Numbered from the stretch's first letter, positions 54,999 through 63,915 are shown. The stretch is 64,000 nt of DNA from Ktedonobacteria bacterium brp13 (GCA_015099395.1 AP024096.1:1736001-1800000), one strand, 5' to 3'. The notes: a model not told the origin generated them from the letters alone. A program made the numbers and translations.

Positions 54999-55519
54999 AA
55001 CGATGCGCTATACATTCACTATGGGGTCAGAAATGACTCGAAGGTGGAATACCCGGCGATAACATTGACGCGCTGACTGCACTCTCACAAACATTGTGAG
55101 AGCGTCAAATACGGAGCGACAATGCGTCATCGCTACTTCTATTACTCTTTGATTACTCGTGTAATTATACTAGTTACCATGAGATGGTTCTGTGTCATTC
55201 GTCGCATTAAATTTCGCGTCTGACAAATATCTTGGCTCATGCCCACTCTTGAAACGTCATGCGCTGTAAGCGCACCACTCCCGATGAGGTTTCTATGTGA
55301 CCTCAGAAGATACTGGTGGCGAAGTCGTCTTTCGCAAGGATGTTCTCTCTTTTTCAAGCACGAAAAATAGTCGATATCCCCTACTGGAAGAGCGAAATGG
55401 CCTGTTTTCATGGCATATTTCCCCACTTTTTGACTTCGCCACCAGTAACAAGAGTGAGCATGAGCCGTTTTATTCGACAGACGACACATACACATACACC
55501 TTCGCGCCACATACTCTAG
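54999..55519. other. Leader and upstream region of the S5 operon
   Basis: No gene. Contents: a 9-bp perfect hairpin CTCTCACAA (55082-55090) / TTGTGAGAG (55094-55102), the operator and -10 box at 55147-55169, and a 16-bp perfect inverted repeat TACTGGTGGCGAAGTC (55311-55326) with its inverse at 55432-55447 that may mark the ends of a small element. Confidence 0.55.
55147..55169 (-). promoter_or_regulatory. LacI-type operator next to a -10 box (S5 operon)
   Basis: Reading leftwards, TATAAT (55164-55169) runs directly into TACACGAGTAATCAAA. On the plus strand the site is TTTGATTACTCGTGTAAT, identical over 18 bases to 38954-38971. The -35 region is poor here (no TTGACA), unlike at block A. Identical operators in the same position relative to TATAAT ahead of two sulfatase units argue for joint control. 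Confidence 0.75.
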
Positions 55520-56368
55520 CTAAGCGCCAATTCCAAATCCTCGCAACACCATCTGTATGGAGATAAGAGCCATAATAGGTATAAAGATCAGACGCAATGT
55601 CTTATTACTCATACGAGAGAGCAAGCGTGCGCCGAGAATAGCACCTAGCAATATTCCCAGGGCGACAGGAGCTGCCACCAAAGGCAAGATATCTCCTCGT
55701 GACAGGTAGATACCTGCACTAGCCGCCGCTGTTACACCAATCATAAAATTGCTGGTTGTAGTCGAGACTTTCATAGGCAGACGCATAATTGTATCCATTG
55801 CAATCACCTTAAAAGTACCGCTCCCAATACCGAGCAAACCTGAAAGTAATCCTGCCACATACATCATTGCAAAGCCATAGGGAGTTCGCGTCATCTGGTA
55901 CGAAACCATCTTCCCCAGTTTTGCATCCGGATAACTACTTTCCAGATGAAGTCTTGCAGCCAGATGATCATTACTTACATTCTGAGGTAATTCCTCACCC
56001 AGTTTAAAAATCATCGGCGCTATCGATATCAGTAGGATGGCACCAAATATCACAAAGAGCAATGAAGGAGCTAAAAATCCTGTCAAAAACGCGCCACTAA
56101 TCGCTCCTGCCGTTGTCGCTATTTCCAGGAACATTCCAATCCGTATATTTGAAAGATGATCGCGCACGTAAGCTACGGCTGCCCCACTAGAGGTCGCGAT
56201 GACTGCGACGATACTTGTACCAATAGCGTCATAGATTGGTAATCTAAAAGCTAACGTAAGTAACGGGACAATCAGAACCCCGCCACCAAGTCCGACCAGT
56301 GAGCCAATGATACCAGCAAGCACCGAACAGCCGAAAAGAAGCACCATACCTAGAGCAGAGAGTGGCAT
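55520..56368 (-). CDS. TauE/SafE-family sulfite/anion exporter
   Basis: A 282-residue membrane protein with about eight hydrophobic segments. The family's glycine-rich starts are present: GIIGSLVGLGGGVLIVPLLT in the N half and GLLSGLLGIGSGTFKVIAM in the C half. The ATG overlaps the stop of the DUF1634 gene (TAATG), so the pair is coupled. TauE/SafE proteins move sulfite, sulfoacetate and related anions, which fits its place beside sulfatases, but other substrates are known in this family. No operator copy is seen upstream of the pair. Confidence 0.9.
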   Translation of the reverse strand: MPLSALGMVLLFGCSVLAGIIGSLVGLGGGVLIVPLLTLAFRLPIYDAIGTSIVAVIATSSGAAVAYVRDHLSNIRIGMFLEIATTAGAISGAFLTGFLAPSLLFVIFGAILLISIAPMIFKLGEELPQNVSNDHLAARLHLESSYPDAKLGKMVSYQMTRTPYGFAMMYVAGLLSGLLGIGSGTFKVIAMDTIMRLPMKVSTTTSNFMIGVTAAASAGIYLSRGDILPLVAAPVALGILLGAILGARLLSRMSNKTLRLIFIPIMALISIQMVLRGFGIGA

Positions 56369-56766
56369 TAAGCGCCTCCTTTGCCGAGCATGAAACTTGC
56401 GAGTAAAATCATCAGCACAATGCTAGAGATTACCACAAATGTACGGTCATGTTCGCATGCAAACGACACAATAGAAATCAACACGCGAATAACAGGCGTA
56501 GCTATAAGTATTATCAATCCTAAAAAGATTATGGCTCCTGGTTGTAATGTCAGCAGTCCAAGTACAATTTGTGTAGGGGTAAATGGAAATTGTGCATTCA
56601 TCTGCTGGGAACCGGGATGCAACAAAAAGAGCAACACGCCCAAACTAATGATAATTGAACTCAGTGTTACGCCTATTTGCAAAACCCGGCTAATAACTAT
56701 AGTCAGCCCCACATCTTCCGCACCATACTCATGAGAACTACTTTTTCGACTTTGACTTTTCTGCAT
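56368..56766 (-). CDS. DUF1634 membrane protein, partner of TauE/SafE
   Basis: A 132-residue protein with three membrane segments (VTLSSIIISLGVLLFLL, IVLGLLTLQPGAIIFLGLI, VVISSIVLMILLASFML), a normal size and pattern for DUF1634. DUF1634 genes are typically next to TauE/SafE genes, as here, and overlap them. It is the first gene of the two-gene operon. Function unknown; probably an accessory subunit. Confidence 0.85.
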   Translation of the reverse strand: MQKSQSRKSSSHEYGAEDVGLTIVISRVLQIGVTLSSIIISLGVLLFLLHPGSQQMNAQFPFTPTQIVLGLLTLQPGAIIFLGLIILIATPVIRVLISIVSFACEHDRTFVVISSIVLMILLASFMLGKGGA

Positions 56767-56952
56767 GCTCTACTCCATTAGACGCGATGATCGGATGTCA
56801 TTATATCGACACATCAATCGCACCTATTCACATTTATCCATCAGCACATATGCATTTTTGCGCTACTATCTTTCTCTGCAAAATTTGGTGCATCGGCTTT
56901 TCGATATGTTTAAGACTACTTTCATCATACCTAAATTTCATCCATAATACCA

Positions 56953-58200
56953 ATGAATGTTTTTAATGTTTATTATAAAAAAATGGCATGTATACAAAAG
57001 AAGAATCTCTACAATGCAGCTCTCTACGAGATTCGCCAAGCCTTTATCTTCACAGGCATCTATCTCAGCTACAACACGATGGATAAACGTATGCAGTCGC
57101 ATGAGGCGTACAAAGCACTGCCAGCAAAGGTCAGTCAACAAATCCTGATGCTGCTTGATCGCAACTGGAAAAGTTTCTTTGAGGCGCTTGAAGCCTACAA
57201 CGAAGACCCTTCAAAGTTCTTAGGGCGTCCCAAGTTACCAAAGTACAAACACAAAACGGAAGGCCGTAATATCCTGGTCTACACCATCCAGGCCATTAGT
57301 CGAGGAAAGAACGGATTGAAGCGCGGCATTATCAAACCATCCATGCTTCCTATCGAGGTGCAAACAAAGCAAAAGGACGTCGATCAAGTCCGTATCGTAC
57401 CGCGCAAGGGCTTTTACGTGGTTGAGGTGGTGTACGGGAAAGAAGTCAAACAGGCAGACGTGAACCCCACTGTTTACGCAGGCATAGACATTGGCATGAA
57501 TAATCTGGTTGCGCTAACTTCAAACAAACCTGGCTTTCGGTCAGTCCTTGTTAACGGGCGTCCAGTGAAATCAGTCAACCAATTCTACAACAAGCGGAAG
57601 GCAGAGCTACAAAAGCAACTCGGTCATACCGGCACGACAAAGCGTATGGAGCGCATGACGAACAAGCGTAACAGGCGCATCAATCATTATATGCACACTG
57701 CCAGCAAGCGGATTATTGATCTGTTGATAAAAGAGGGAATTGGGGTGTTGTGTATAGGCAAGAATGACGCCTGGAAGCAAGAGGCAAACATGGGCAAGAG
57801 GAACAATCAAAACTTTGTCCAAATCCCTCACGCTCGTTTTATCGCCATGTTAACCTACAAAGCTGAGTTAGCAGGCATCACCGTGAAGGTCACGGAAGAG
57901 TCCTACACGTCAAAAGCTTCACTGCTAGACCTTGATCCATTGCCAGTTCGTGACCCGAACAATGGCAGTGAGAAGCACACGTTTAGCGGCAAGCGCGTGA
58001 AGCGTGGATTGTACCGTGCATCAGACGGATGGAAGATCAATGCCGACATTAACGGCGCGGGAAACATTATACGCAAAGTAGCCCCTGATGCCTTCGGGCT
58101 AAGGGCGGTAGAGGATGGTAAAGCGGTGCTTGCATCGCTGGTAGTCCATCCTGTGAGGTTGTCGTTCCCCTCACGAAGCCGAAAAGCAAGCGGAAAGTAG
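56953..58200 (+). CDS. tnpB: IS200/IS605-family TnpB RNA-guided nuclease with altered RuvC-II
   Basis: A 415-residue TnpB (OrfB). RuvC-I is GIDIGMNNLVAL (Asp) and RuvC-III NADINGAGNI (Asp). In the RuvC-II position the usual V-x-E-x-L is IGVLCIGKNDAWKQ with no Glu; the nearby EESYTSKASLLD has conserved Glu and may supply it. The zinc-ribbon CxxC pairs seen in most TnpB are missing. The N terminus is slightly short (family proteins start some 25 residues earlier before KNLYNA). No TnpA is present. The guide RNA would overlap the 3' end and extend to about 58260. The site lies between two operons, so harm to neighbours is not evident. Confidence 0.88.
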   Translation: MNVFNVYYKKMACIQKKNLYNAALYEIRQAFIFTGIYLSYNTMDKRMQSHEAYKALPAKVSQQILMLLDRNWKSFFEALEAYNEDPSKFLGRPKLPKYKHKTEGRNILVYTIQAISRGKNGLKRGIIKPSMLPIEVQTKQKDVDQVRIVPRKGFYVVEVVYGKEVKQADVNPTVYAGIDIGMNNLVALTSNKPGFRSVLVNGRPVKSVNQFYNKRKAELQKQLGHTGTTKRMERMTNKRNRRINHYMHTASKRIIDLLIKEGIGVLCIGKNDAWKQEANMGKRNNQNFVQIPHARFIAMLTYKAELAGITVKVTEESYTSKASLLDLDPLPVRDPNNGSEKHTFSGKRVKRGLYRASDGWKINADINGAGNIIRKVAPDAFGLRAVEDGKAVLASLVVHPVRLSFPSRSRKASGK

Positions 58201-58337
58201 TGAAAGCAAGCGGTCAATAGAACGTTCTATTTCGCTATCAAACGCTATACTTTTTGGAACTATAAGGAGAGATGATGGGCATCCCTCCTCTTCGACGTCG
58301 TGAAATCACACTCAGAGTTACGAGTCAAGAAATACTT

Positions 58338-59339
58338 TTACACTTTCAAACGATACATAGGAGAGCGCAAGACTTGAGCGTTCAGTATATTAGTTGGTGT
58401 CTCTTTTCGCATTACAGAAGCGACATGTTCAGCTGCTTTCCGCTGGACATCAGCGACAGCATCTTCCGAATAGAAGGCAGCATGTGGAGTTACGATGACA
58501 TTTGGTAAGGAGAGCAGCGGATAATCCTGTTGTGGAGGTTCCTGAATAAGTACATCTAAAGCCGCACCTGCAAACCAGCCATCTCTAAGTGCCTGATAGA
58601 GTGCAGTTTCGTCAATGACAGCACCGCGTGAGATATTGATCAAATAGGCAGTCGGCTTCAACAAGCGCAAGGCACGAGTATCAATCATCCCACGCGTCTC
58701 ATTAGTGAGAGGTACATGAATTGAAACATAGTCAGATAAGGATAAGAGTTCGTCCAAGTCGTTTGTGACAACACAGTTTGCGCCAAAACCAGCGACCTCT
58801 TCAGCAGACAAACGTGGTGTATAGACAATTACTTTTAATCCAAAGCCTAGAGCTTTCGGCACGAGGGTTTGCGCAATGTTGCCATAACCAATAATCCCCA
58901 GCGTCTGCCCATAGAGGCGACGCATTGGGTGCCCAGAATTTACCTGCCAGATACTCTGACGGGTAGCAGTTGCATATGTTACAATCTGCCTATTCCAGGC
59001 AAGTAACAGGGCCATCGTATGATCAGATGCCTCATCCAGACAAAAATCGGGAACATTAGTCACGAGCATGCCAAGCTGCGTTGCATGCTCTACTGCGATA
59101 TTATCCACCCCAATCCCATAACGGCTAACGATCAAGCAATGAGGAGCAGCATCCAGAACAGCCGGGGTAACCTTTTGCCAATTCGTCAAAATAGCATCGC
59201 ACGATGGAGCAAGTTGAACAAGTTCAGACTCCTCACCACTATGAGCTGCAACTATTTCCGCATCCACAGTCTGAAGAATAGCCCGCTCGATATCAAGCGA
59301 AGGCCATGCATAATCAGTAATCAGTACTTTTAACGTCAT
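58338..59339 (-). CDS. D-isomer 2-hydroxyacid dehydrogenase (NAD-binding)
   Basis: A 333-residue enzyme with the substrate domain at both ends and a Rossmann domain in the middle: GQTLGIIGYGNIAQTLV (Gly-x-Gly-x2), catalytic Arg in NISRGAVIDE, Glu in VLIQEPPQQD and His in VTPHAAFYSE. It should reduce a 2-oxoacid or oxidise a D-2-hydroxyacid with NAD(P). The relation of D-glycerate/phosphoglycerate or CtBP-like members cannot be resolved. ATG 59339 has AAGGTG upstream, six codons after a first ATG. It is separated by 126 bp from a LysR gene that could control it. Confidence 0.9.
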   Translation of the reverse strand: MTLKVLITDYAWPSLDIERAILQTVDAEIVAAHSGEESELVQLAPSCDAILTNWQKVTPAVLDAAPHCLIVSRYGIGVDNIAVEHATQLGMLVTNVPDFCLDEASDHTMALLLAWNRQIVTYATATRQSIWQVNSGHPMRRLYGQTLGIIGYGNIAQTLVPKALGFGLKVIVYTPRLSAEEVAGFGANCVVTNDLDELLSLSDYVSIHVPLTNETRGMIDTRALRLLKPTAYLINISRGAVIDETALYQALRDGWFAGAALDVLIQEPPQQDYPLLSLPNVIVTPHAAFYSEDAVADVQRKAAEHVASVMRKETPTNILNAQVLRSPMYRLKV

Positions 59340-59465
59340 GACATACACCTTACTCATGCTTTAAATATGCAAAATTTAGTAACTGCACCTCTTATTATAC
59401 TCATGATACTCAAATAATAGCATGAGATTAGCTGAACTTCTCAAAGGGGTTCAGAAAGGTCCTGT

Positions 59466-60368
59466 TTATCTAAACGTCAATTCATTAGCAGAAAACAAAA
59501 ATGTGAAAAACACTTGAGCAGCGCGGGAGAGTTGTTTATCAGAGCGCTGAATAAAGCTTAGCTCTGGATGAATATCCATATCGGTTAATGCGACCTGCAC
59601 CAGATCGCCATTCGCCAACTCGCTCTTCACAGACAGAGACGAAACGATCGCCGCCCCTACACCATTGATCACCATTTGCTTGATAGCCTCATTATCGGTT
59701 AAAGTCAATAGCGGTCGTAATGCCACGCCCCGCTTTAAAAGATGCCGCTCTAACATATCACGAATACCGCTACCTCTTTCGCGTATCACCAACTCTTCTG
59801 CTCCCAACTCAATCGGACGTACCGTATCCGCTCCACTCCAAGGATGAGAAGGGGCAACCACCAAAACCAGCGTATCGCGCGTAAAAAAGCGTACATTTAA
59901 CCCTTCAGGCAAATGGGCCACATCGCCTTCCACAATTCCAAAGTCTAAAGTCCAATCTACAATATGTTCAATAATATCTTGCGAATTCAGAATCGAAATT
60001 TTGAGTCCGATCTCAGGATAAAGGGCCCGAAAACGTGCAACAATAGTTGGCAACAAATAGACACCTGCAATGGTATTGGCAGCTAATTTGATTTCACCAC
60101 GTTTAACATCGCGCAACGCCGCCAGAGCATCATCCATCTCACGTTCGAGGGCAAACATCTGACGAGCATAGGTTTGCAAGATATGACCGGCATAAGTCAG
60201 TACGATACGACGTCCCTGCCTTTCAATCAAATCCAATTTCGCCTCATGCTCAAGACTCTGCATAATTTTCGTCACCGCAGGCTGTGTCAAATGGAGTTCT
60301 TCCGAGGCTCGTGTGATATGTTCAAGCTCAGCAACTTTCAAGAAAACCCGTAAGTTTTGCAAATTCAT
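59466..60368 (-). CDS. LysR-family transcriptional regulator
   Basis: A 300-residue regulator. The N-terminal winged HTH is LRVFLKVAELEHITRASEEL followed by LTQPAVTKIMQSLE, and the effector domain follows (GEIKLAANTIAGVYLLPTIV, LDFGIVEGDV, LVLVVAPSHPW, GSGIRDMLERHL), closest in style to CysL/CbbR-type members. ATG 60368 after GGGTGG is preferred to an ATG eleven codons upstream. Same strand and upstream of the 2-hydroxyacid dehydrogenase, which is its likely target. The presence of a CysL-like effector domain near sulfatases and a TauE exporter is suggestive but not proof of a sulfur link. Confidence 0.9.
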   Translation of the reverse strand: MNLQNLRVFLKVAELEHITRASEELHLTQPAVTKIMQSLEHEAKLDLIERQGRRIVLTYAGHILQTYARQMFALEREMDDALAALRDVKRGEIKLAANTIAGVYLLPTIVARFRALYPEIGLKISILNSQDIIEHIVDWTLDFGIVEGDVAHLPEGLNVRFFTRDTLVLVVAPSHPWSGADTVRPIELGAEELVIRERGSGIRDMLERHLLKRGVALRPLLTLTDNEAIKQMVINGVGAAIVSSLSVKSELANGDLVQVALTDMDIHPELSFIQRSDKQLSRAAQVFFTFLFSANELTFR

Positions 60369-60598
60369 ACGACCACCCAATTGCGCAATTCTGTAGATCA
60401 ATGAGATGCGCTATACATTTCAACTTCTGCATCATACCAGAAAAAGGTAGCGTGCTCATAGAGACAGTAGCATATACAGGCACAAAAATGTACCTGCTCA
60501 GAATACATATCACCTATGGAGAGATCATGAACTGGAATTCCCCCGAATTTGGAGGGTCGGAGAAGAGAAATCTGATATACTCATATCAGGAGGGTTTA

Positions 60599-61791
60599 AT
60601 GGGCAAATCTCAACCGACCTATACCAAGGAATTCAAGCAGCAAGCTGTTACACTCTTTGAAACCAGTGGAAAAAGCAAAACACAAATTGCCAGAGATCTG
60701 GGTATTTCTGATAGTGCTTTGAGTAAATGGTGCAAAGAATTTAGAGTACGAGGAAATGAGGCGTTTCCTGGTAAGGGGCATCAAACAACTATAGAAGAGG
60801 AAATGAAAAGATTAAAGCGTGAAAATGAAATCCTGAGGCAGGAAAGGGACATCTTAAAAAAAGCGATGAGCATCTTCGCGCAACCCCCACCCGTAAAATT
60901 CCAGTTTATTCATGAGCATCGTCAGCTCTTCCCTATTCTTCGGATGTGCCAGGTCCTGGACGTTTCGGAAAATGGCTATTATAACTGGCGTAAAAGAGGA
61001 AAAAGCCAAAGAAAACGGGATGACGAACAGCTTACGGAGCATATTGAAGATGCGTATTATCAGAACAGGGGTCTTTATGGAAGCCCTCGTATTCATGTTG
61101 AATTACAGGAGCAGGGTATTCATTGTGGACGAAAACGTGTCGCACGCTTGATGCAGGAACATGAGCTGAGCGCCAGAAAAAAGAAGCGGAAGCCACGTAC
61201 TACCGATAGCAATCATGCGTTTCCAATGGCTCCCAATCTCTTGGAGCAGGATTTTACCGCTGATGCCCCATGATGCCCCAGATAAGAAATGGATGTCGGA
61301 TTTTACCTCCCTTGAGACACGAGAAGGGTGGCTCTATCTTGCAGGGGTGATTGACGCCTATTCACGCAAAATCGTTGGCTGGTCTATGAGCGAGCATCAT
61401 GATGCTGAATTGGTCCATGCCGCACTGCAGATGGCACTGCTTCAGCGGCAGCCTGGAGCTGAGCTGATCCATCATTCAGACCGGGGCAGTGAATATGCCA
61501 GAATATGCCAGCAGCCGGTATCAAAGCCTGCTGCGTGAGCATCACATCCAGGTAAGTATGAGTAAAAAAGGGGATTGCTACGATAATGCGATGATCGAGA
61601 GCTTTTGGGCAACATTGAAAAGTGAGTGCTCTAGAGATAGCATCTTTTCTAGTAGAAATGAGGCAAAAACGACGGTTTTTGAGTATATAGAAGTGTACTA
61701 CAACCGAAAACGACGACATTCCTCTTTAGGATATCTCAGTCCAGCTCATTACGAAAAACGAATAATCAAAACTCATGACGATTTTTCTTGA
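60599..61791 (+). pseudogene. IS3-family transposase (IS150-like), frameshifted by two 10-bp duplications
   Basis: AGGAGGG precedes ATG 60599. OrfA has the HTH FKQQAVTLFETSGKSKTQIA and a leucine-zipper stretch, and runs without a break into OrfB (ILKKAMSIFAQPP), so the two are fused in one frame. OrfB contains the DDE core: WMSDFTSLETREG (Asp), HSDRGSEYA (Asp) and NAMIESFWATLKSE (Glu). Exact tandem repeats TGATGCCCCA (61261-61280) and GAATATGCCA (61491-61510) shift the frame twice. Removing one copy of each restores DAPDKKWMSDF and GSEYASSRYQSLL. The gene is inactive as written; sequencing error should be excluded because both changes are perfect 10-bp repeats. Confidence 0.88.
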
Positions 61792-61808
61792 CAGAAGCGT
61801 CATCTTAT

Positions 61809-61866
61809 CGAAAAATGATGCATACGTATTACATACGTACGTCATTGACGTATGCATCATTTTTCG
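61809..61866. repeat. Inverted repeat with 19-bp perfect arms
   Basis: CGAAAAATGATGCATACGT (61809-61827) and its inverse (61848-61866) with a 20-bp spacer. It lies just after the IS3 transposase gene. The spacer ATTACATACGTACGTCATTG contains further ACGT symmetry. May be a terminator, a protein-binding site or the end of a nested element. Confidence 0.8.
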
Positions 61867-62252
61867 TGTATCTTCCATGACCCAACTTTTACGTTTGGGT
61901 CCCCTCCAAAAACGGGGCAACTCCACATCGACTCTTTTGGTCAGAAAGACACTGATAGGCCTATTGGCTCTCGAGCGTGCCGCCGCCGAACGCGAACGTG
62001 AGCGTGTGCTCAAGTGCTCACGTCGTGCCAGTCACTCGTCCGCCAGGCACTGCCGCCAGGCACTGCGCTTTTGGCAGGAGACCCGGGAGACAACTGAGAG
62101 CCAGCTGGTGCATGGACTCTCGGTAGCAGTGACATCGGATTGAAGAGCGCGAGCATCTAAGCCGTGTTATCAACCTGCTAGCGTCGAGTGTGCTCGTTGG
62201 GCAGAAAAAGCCTGCAGGCCGCAGAAAACGGTAGTGTGTAGACAACCAAGAA

Positions 62253-62300
62253 GAGCAATCGTCATAGCCTGGCCAGCTGAGACCTGCATGACGATTGCTC
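62253..62300 (-). terminator. Terminator-like hairpin after the gene at 62341-63102
   Basis: GAGCAATCGTCAT (62253-62265) pairs with ATGACGATTGCTC (62288-62300), a 13-bp perfect stem 41 bp beyond the stop codon, followed in the minus direction by TTCTTGGTTG, a weak U-tract. Confidence 0.6.
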
Positions 62301-62340
62301 GTCCCTCTGGGTGATGAACCTGTCTGCTTAACGTACCTGC

Positions 62341-63102
62341 TTAACGTGCCCCGGCCAGCGCGGGAACTTTCACTTTGCTGACAACCCACTGGTCGCGCAG
62401 TATTCTGCGTCGTTCACGGCGACTACCAGGACGTGGACGCCTATCGTATTTGTGTAGTTCTTCCTCGGCAGCCATGGTCTGCCAGCCAAGGCCAGTTTGC
62501 AGATCCAATACGGTGCAAAGCCCAGCGGGAAGCAGCCCAAATGGCTTCTCTATCACATCGCACTGATCAAACTGAGTGCTGTTCGGCGTACGGAAGCTCT
62601 CAAACCATGCTGGATAGACGAAATCTGAAACACGGACATCGTCTATCGTGTAGCTGTTCGCCTCCGATTGACAGGGACTGCAGATTTCATAGGCGTAGAG
62701 GAGCGATGAATCACGACGCTGTACAGATGCCATCAGATTGATGTCAGGATCCGCAAGCGTTTCCAGTAAGATATGGCTGGCGGTCACCGTCCATTGGTAG
62801 CCCATCTGCTTATCAGGACTCACGAAGACCTTTCCCAGTGGGAGCCCCTGGTTCGTCAGATCATGATAACCGAGCGCCACCGCCTGGTCTGGGTTATCAA
62901 GCAGAACCACCCACCACTTCTGCATCGGAAGCTGTTGCGTGGTCGCAGAAACGAATTCAATATCTGCATCCATGCCCCATGCCGGAGCAAAATCGCGACG
63001 GATTTGCGTTTGTAGCGCTGGCAGAGCCGATTGCACTTCCTGATCGGTCACCTGCGTCGAGGCGTTAATGAGCGCAATTTGAATGTTTGCCATGTTTGCC
63101 AT
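62341..63102 (-). CDS. Uncharacterised protein with a degenerate HE-x2-E-x3-DP-like site
   Basis: A 253-residue protein of unknown function. Notable is TASHILLETLADPDINLMAS: in a family of bacterial hypothetical proteins that I recall, this place reads SHE-x2-E-x-LADP and looks like a metallopeptidase helix; here the Glu after His is Ile, so a metal-dependent activity may be lost. Later come SLLYAYEICSPCQSE, SDFVYPAWFES and a basic tail. AAGGGA lies seven bases before ATG 63102. A 9-bp tandem duplication doubles the first three codons (MANMAN), and a 13-bp duplication lies exactly at the stop codon, with the end of the gene inside its second copy. Confidence 0.6.
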   Translation of the reverse strand: MANMANIQIALINASTQVTDQEVQSALPALQTQIRRDFAPAWGMDADIEFVSATTQQLPMQKWWVVLLDNPDQAVALGYHDLTNQGLPLGKVFVSPDKQMGYQWTVTASHILLETLADPDINLMASVQRRDSSLLYAYEICSPCQSEANSYTIDDVRVSDFVYPAWFESFRTPNSTQFDQCDVIEKPFGLLPAGLCTVLDLQTGLGWQTMAAEEELHKYDRRPRPGSRRERRRILRDQWVVSKVKVPALAGAR

Positions 63103-63915
63103 GTATTTTCCCTTGCTTTCTTGAAACGTCCATTGGACACGCTGTATGTCGCTGTATGTCATGGAGGGAGACGTGTCCTGTTGTTCCTGGCGCGAGTCTC
63201 CTCGATCTCACTTCATCTCACCTTGTCTCCCTCGGTCTCTCCCACGAGGCATCAAGCTAGCGTGCCTTATATTGGGGGAGCGAAGGCCTCATTGGAGCCT
63301 TTAGGTATCATACTTCGCCATATGACCCTTGAAGGGGGTGGGCAGCCGAAGTGGGCAAAAAAGCCGATCAAATTTTTAAAAGATCTGGCCTGTAGCGCTG
63401 GACAAAGGGATTGACGCTCCTGCTTTTTTGCTCATTTCGACTGCCCAAGGGTTTCAACACTCATGTGACGGAGTGTCTACGGAGTGTCTTAGGTCTAGTA
63501 TACGAATTGTGTGAATAGAAGGTGGTCTCTTGCGTGGAGAGAGCCCAGAAGAGAATTTCGCCACACCATAACCTACATTCCTGCGAATTTTGGAATGAAA
63601 TGGCTCACCCGCACGTTGCATGATCAGGGATGTGGTATAAAGGGATGTGGTATGATAGGAAGAAATAGAGCTTCATCACCATTGACCCCTTTTCACTCAA
63701 AACCATGCCATTCATACAACAACTTCTTCCTGGTACAGATAAGAGAAAAGCCCGGAAGCCAGGTCTAGACCGAGTTTAGCATCTTCTCGCTGTACTTCAT
63801 TACACAAAAATCGGCATGGCATCAACGTCATGAGAAGTTGATCGTTATTTTTCGACGTGTTCGCAGTTGTGTGACTGTCGTTATTACTCGAACCCCATGA
63901 TGGAGGAGGGCTATC
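63103..63915. other. Gene-poor stretch with short direct duplications
   Basis: No supported gene in 800 bp. It contains direct repeats of 10 bp (GCTGTATGTC, 63141-63160), 11 bp (ACGGAGTGTCT, 63468-63489) and 13 bp at a 15-bp period (AGGGATGTGGTAT, 63626-63653). Promoters for the genes on each side must lie within it. Confidence 0.5.

Larger units (their letters stand above)
60528..61925 (+). mobile_element. IS3-family insertion sequence (degenerate)
   Basis: Tentative ends are TGAACTGGAATTCCCCCGAA at 60528 and the inverse of TGGAGTTGCCCCGTTTTTGG at 61925; they align over CCCC-x-G-x2-TTTGGAGGG. An end of the same type (GAGTCCCCCAAAACGGGTCA) also stands alone at about 15736-15765. The transposase gene is frameshifted twice. 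No firm target duplication. Confidence 0.6.
61792..62340. other. Gap with a long hairpin, an unidentified fragment and short duplications
   Basis: 61809-61866 is an inverted repeat with 19-bp perfect arms. A plus-strand stretch at about 61925-62143 (TLIGLLALERAAAERERERV) looks like a degraded helical protein fragment and contains a 13-bp tandem duplication (62040-62065). A 13-bp-arm hairpin is at 62253-62300. Confidence 0.5.
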
